DNA from: an uncultured Burkholderiales bacterium
GTDB taxonomy: Bacteria; Pseudomonadota; Gammaproteobacteria; Burkholderiales; Burkholderiaceae_E
NCBI GenBank assembly: GCA_903923345.1
Contig: CAIXXI010000150.1
Location: 1 to 7,622 of the forward strand
Reading direction: 5' to 3'
DNA length: 7,622 bases
Under the pieces are notes generated by a model. It made no database searches and was not told where the DNA came from. It saw nothing but the letters and a program-made list of their open reading frames with translations. Positions 6,305 to 7,622 of this stretch are shown here, piece by piece (within the stretch, counting starts at the first letter, position 1; every line of letters begins with the position of its first letter). The position numbers were made by a program, and so were the translations under genes.

Positions 6305-6320
6305 CGGGCCGATCGGCCCG
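6305..6320. repeat. 16-bp perfect palindrome upstream of the isovaleryl-CoA dehydrogenase gene
   Basis: CGGGCCGATCGGCCCG is self-complementary over all 16 bases. It lies 31 nt after the purT stop and 24 nt before the dehydrogenase start. Its position fits an operator or the stem of a purT terminator, but it has almost no loop and no T-run follows, which argues against an intrinsic terminator. It does not look like the AT-containing sites I associate with LiuR-type regulators. Confidence 0.5.
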
Positions 6321-6334
6321 CATCCCAATCCATC

Positions 6335-6338
6335 GAGG
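6335..6338 (+). promoter_or_regulatory. Ribosome binding site of the isovaleryl-CoA dehydrogenase gene
   Basis: GAGG with 6 nt before the ATG at 6345 gives good Shine-Dalgarno spacing. It supports the start [15 protein letters not shown], which agrees with the usual N-terminus of bacterial isovaleryl-CoA dehydrogenases. Confidence 0.7.
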
Positions 6339-6344
6339 TCTCAC

Positions 6345-7556
6345 ATGCTGAATCTTCCTGGTCTGCAATTCGATCTTGGCGAGGACGTCGCCCTGATGCG
6401 TGAATCCCTGCAGCAATTCACCGCAGCGGAAATCACCCCGCGCGCCAACGAGATCGACCGCAGCGACCAGTTCCCGATGGACTTATGGCGCAAGCTCGGC
6501 GACATGGGCGTGCTGGGCATCACCGTGCCGCAAGCCTACGGCGGCACTGACCTCGGTTACCTCGCCCATATCGTCGCGATGGAAGAGATCTCGCGCGGAT
6601 CGGCGTCTGTGGGACTGTCCTATGGAGCGCACTCCAATCTGTGCGTCAACCAGATCAACCGCAACGGCACCGAAGCCCAAAAGCTCAAGTACCTGCCGAA
6701 ACTGGTCTCGGGCGAATGGATTGGTGCGCTGGCGATGAGCGAACCGGGCGCCGGATCCGATGTGGTGTCGATGAAGCTGCGCGCCGATTTCAAAGGCGAT
6801 CGCTGGGTGCTCAACGGGTCCAAGTTCTGGATCACCAATGGCCCCGACGCGGATGTGATGGTCATCTACGCCAAGAACGACCTGGAGGCCGGGGCGCGGG
6901 GCATCACCGCATTCCTGGTCGAGAAGTCATTCAAGGGCTTCTCGGTCGCGCAAAAGCTCGACAAGCTCGGCATGCGGGGCAGCCACACCGGTGAGCTGGT
7001 CTTCGAGGACTGCGAAGTGCCGGCGGAAAATGTACTGGGCGGCCTGGGTGGCGACTCATTGAGCGGCGTGGGCCGCGGTGTCAACGTGCTGATGAGTGGC
7101 CTGGACTTCGAACGGGCGGTGCTCTCGGGTGGCCCCTTGGGCATCATGAGCGCGTGCATGGACGTCGTGGTGCCCTACCTTCATGAGCGCAAGCAGTTCG
7201 GTCAGCCGATCGGCGAATTCCAGCTCATGCAAGGCAAGCTCGCAGACATGTACAGCACGATGATGGCCTGCCGCGCCTATGTGTATGAGGTCGGCAAACA
7301 ATGTGATCGAGCCCATGGCGGGCATGTCGATGTGCGAAGCCTGCGAAAAGATGCGGCCGCTGCCATCTTGTATTCAGCTGAGAAGGCCACCTGGATGGCC
7401 GGCGAAGCCATCCAATGCCTGGGCGGAAACGGCTACATCAACGACTCGCCGACCGGCCGCCTGTGGCGTGACGCCAAGCTCTACGAGATCGGAGCCGGCA
7501 CCTCCGAGATCCGGCGCATGCTGATCGGCCGCGAGTTGTACGCCGAGACCCGCTGA
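6345..7556 (+). CDS. ivd: Isovaleryl-CoA dehydrogenase
   Basis: This FAD-dependent acyl-CoA dehydrogenase converts isovaleryl-CoA to 3-methylcrotonyl-CoA in leucine and isovalerate catabolism, passing electrons to ETF. Of 403 residues, most match human IVD as I recall it: [23 protein letters not shown] (from 81), [19 protein letters not shown] (127-145), [17 protein letters not shown] (161-177), [10 protein letters not shown] (204-213), [16 protein letters not shown] (251-266), [11 protein letters not shown] (293-303) and [20 protein letters not shown] (from 358). The catalytic base is at the IVD position, Glu256 in the DFER motif. The C-terminal site that is Glu in medium-chain enzymes is Ala384 (IGAGTSE), which separates it from generic dehydrogenases. 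Two short extra stretches stand out, [12 protein letters not shown] (233-244) and GGHVDVRS (325-332). The clear ribosome site fixes the start. A leucine/isovalerate (liu) cluster probably continues to the right. Confidence 0.96.
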   Translation: MLNLPGLQFDLGEDVALMRESLQQFTAAEITPRANEIDRSDQFPMDLWRKLGDMGVLGITVPQAYGGTDLGYLAHIVAMEEISRGSASVGLSYGAHSNLCVNQINRNGTEAQKLKYLPKLVSGEWIGALAMSEPGAGSDVVSMKLRADFKGDRWVLNGSKFWITNGPDADVMVIYAKNDLEAGARGITAFLVEKSFKGFSVAQKLDKLGMRGSHTGELVFEDCEVPAENVLGGLGGDSLSGVGRGVNVLMSGLDFERAVLSGGPLGIMSACMDVVVPYLHERKQFGQPIGEFQLMQGKLADMYSTMMACRAYVYEVGKQCDRAHGGHVDVRSLRKDAAAAILYSAEKATWMAGEAIQCLGGNGYINDSPTGRLWRDAKLYEIGAGTSEIRRMLIGRELYAETR

Positions 7557-7606
7557 ACCGTTCCGGACGCGATCAACCTCGCCCCAACCCCCTTAGGTGT
7601 GCACAG

Positions 7607-7622
7607 ATGAAGCAACCCATGC
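7607..7622 (+). CDS. Possible start of a further gene (first five codons only)
   Basis: An ATG at 7607 begins MKQPM and runs off the window. TAGGTG at 7594-7599 provides an AGG 9 nt upstream, reasonable for a ribosome site. It lies 50 nt after the dehydrogenase stop in the same direction. The product cannot be identified from five residues. In liu-type clusters the neighbour is often a methylcrotonyl-CoA carboxylase subunit, thiolase or enoyl-CoA hydratase, which is context knowledge only. Confidence 0.35.

Noticed and set aside
2158..7556. A leucine uptake-and-degradation unit joining the Liv transporter with ivd
   Set aside because: Attractive by name, but the two are on opposite strands and separated by the cupin, glycosylase and purT genes. 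The transporter's substrate is not established, so proximity alone does not support it.
1..7622. CRISPR arrays, tRNA/rRNA genes, transposases or insertion-sequence ends
   Set aside because: No regularly spaced direct repeats, no tRNA-like cloverleaf arms and no transposase motifs were seen. The gaps between genes are too short to hold such elements.

Overview
The window looks like ordinary chromosome from a GC-rich proteobacterium, most likely a betaproteobacterium (Burkholderiales or Rhodocyclales). This rests on high GC, a PurT that reads like the betaproteobacterial form, a Liv-type transporter and an isovaleryl-CoA dehydrogenase. The taxonomy is inferred from remembered protein families, not from a search.

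The left half (1-4139) is read on the minus strand. In transcription order it holds a small cupin dioxygenase-like gene, then a branched-chain-amino-acid-type (HAAT) ABC transporter: periplasmic binding protein, ATPase LivG, ATPase LivF and permease LivH. LivH runs off the left edge. The second permease (LivM) is not in the window and is expected just beyond that edge. The transporter genes are tightly spaced (18-nt gap, 1-nt overlap, 28-nt gap) and form one operon. The cupin is separated from the binding protein by 146 nt that contain three back-to-back perfect palindromes.

The right half (4265-7556) is read on the plus strand. It holds a SMUG1-type uracil-DNA glycosylase, the formate-dependent purine enzyme PurT 26 nt downstream, and an isovaleryl-CoA dehydrogenase (leucine catabolism) preceded by a 16-bp perfect palindrome. 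The last 16 nt may open a further gene. The two halves are divergent around a 125-nt intergenic region (4140-4264) that contains an imperfect inverted repeat.

The links between genes are partly inference. The transporter and cupin may form an uptake-and-cleavage unit for a small organic compound, possibly aromatic. The glycosylase and purT may be co-transcribed. The dehydrogenase probably belongs to a leucine/isovalerate cluster continuing to the right. I found no mobile element, tRNA, rRNA, CRISPR array or gene-free stretch over 300 nt. I see no convincing evidence for a wholly new system. The items most worth checking are the cupin-transporter pairing with its palindrome cluster, and the SMUG1 enzyme, a family better known from animals.
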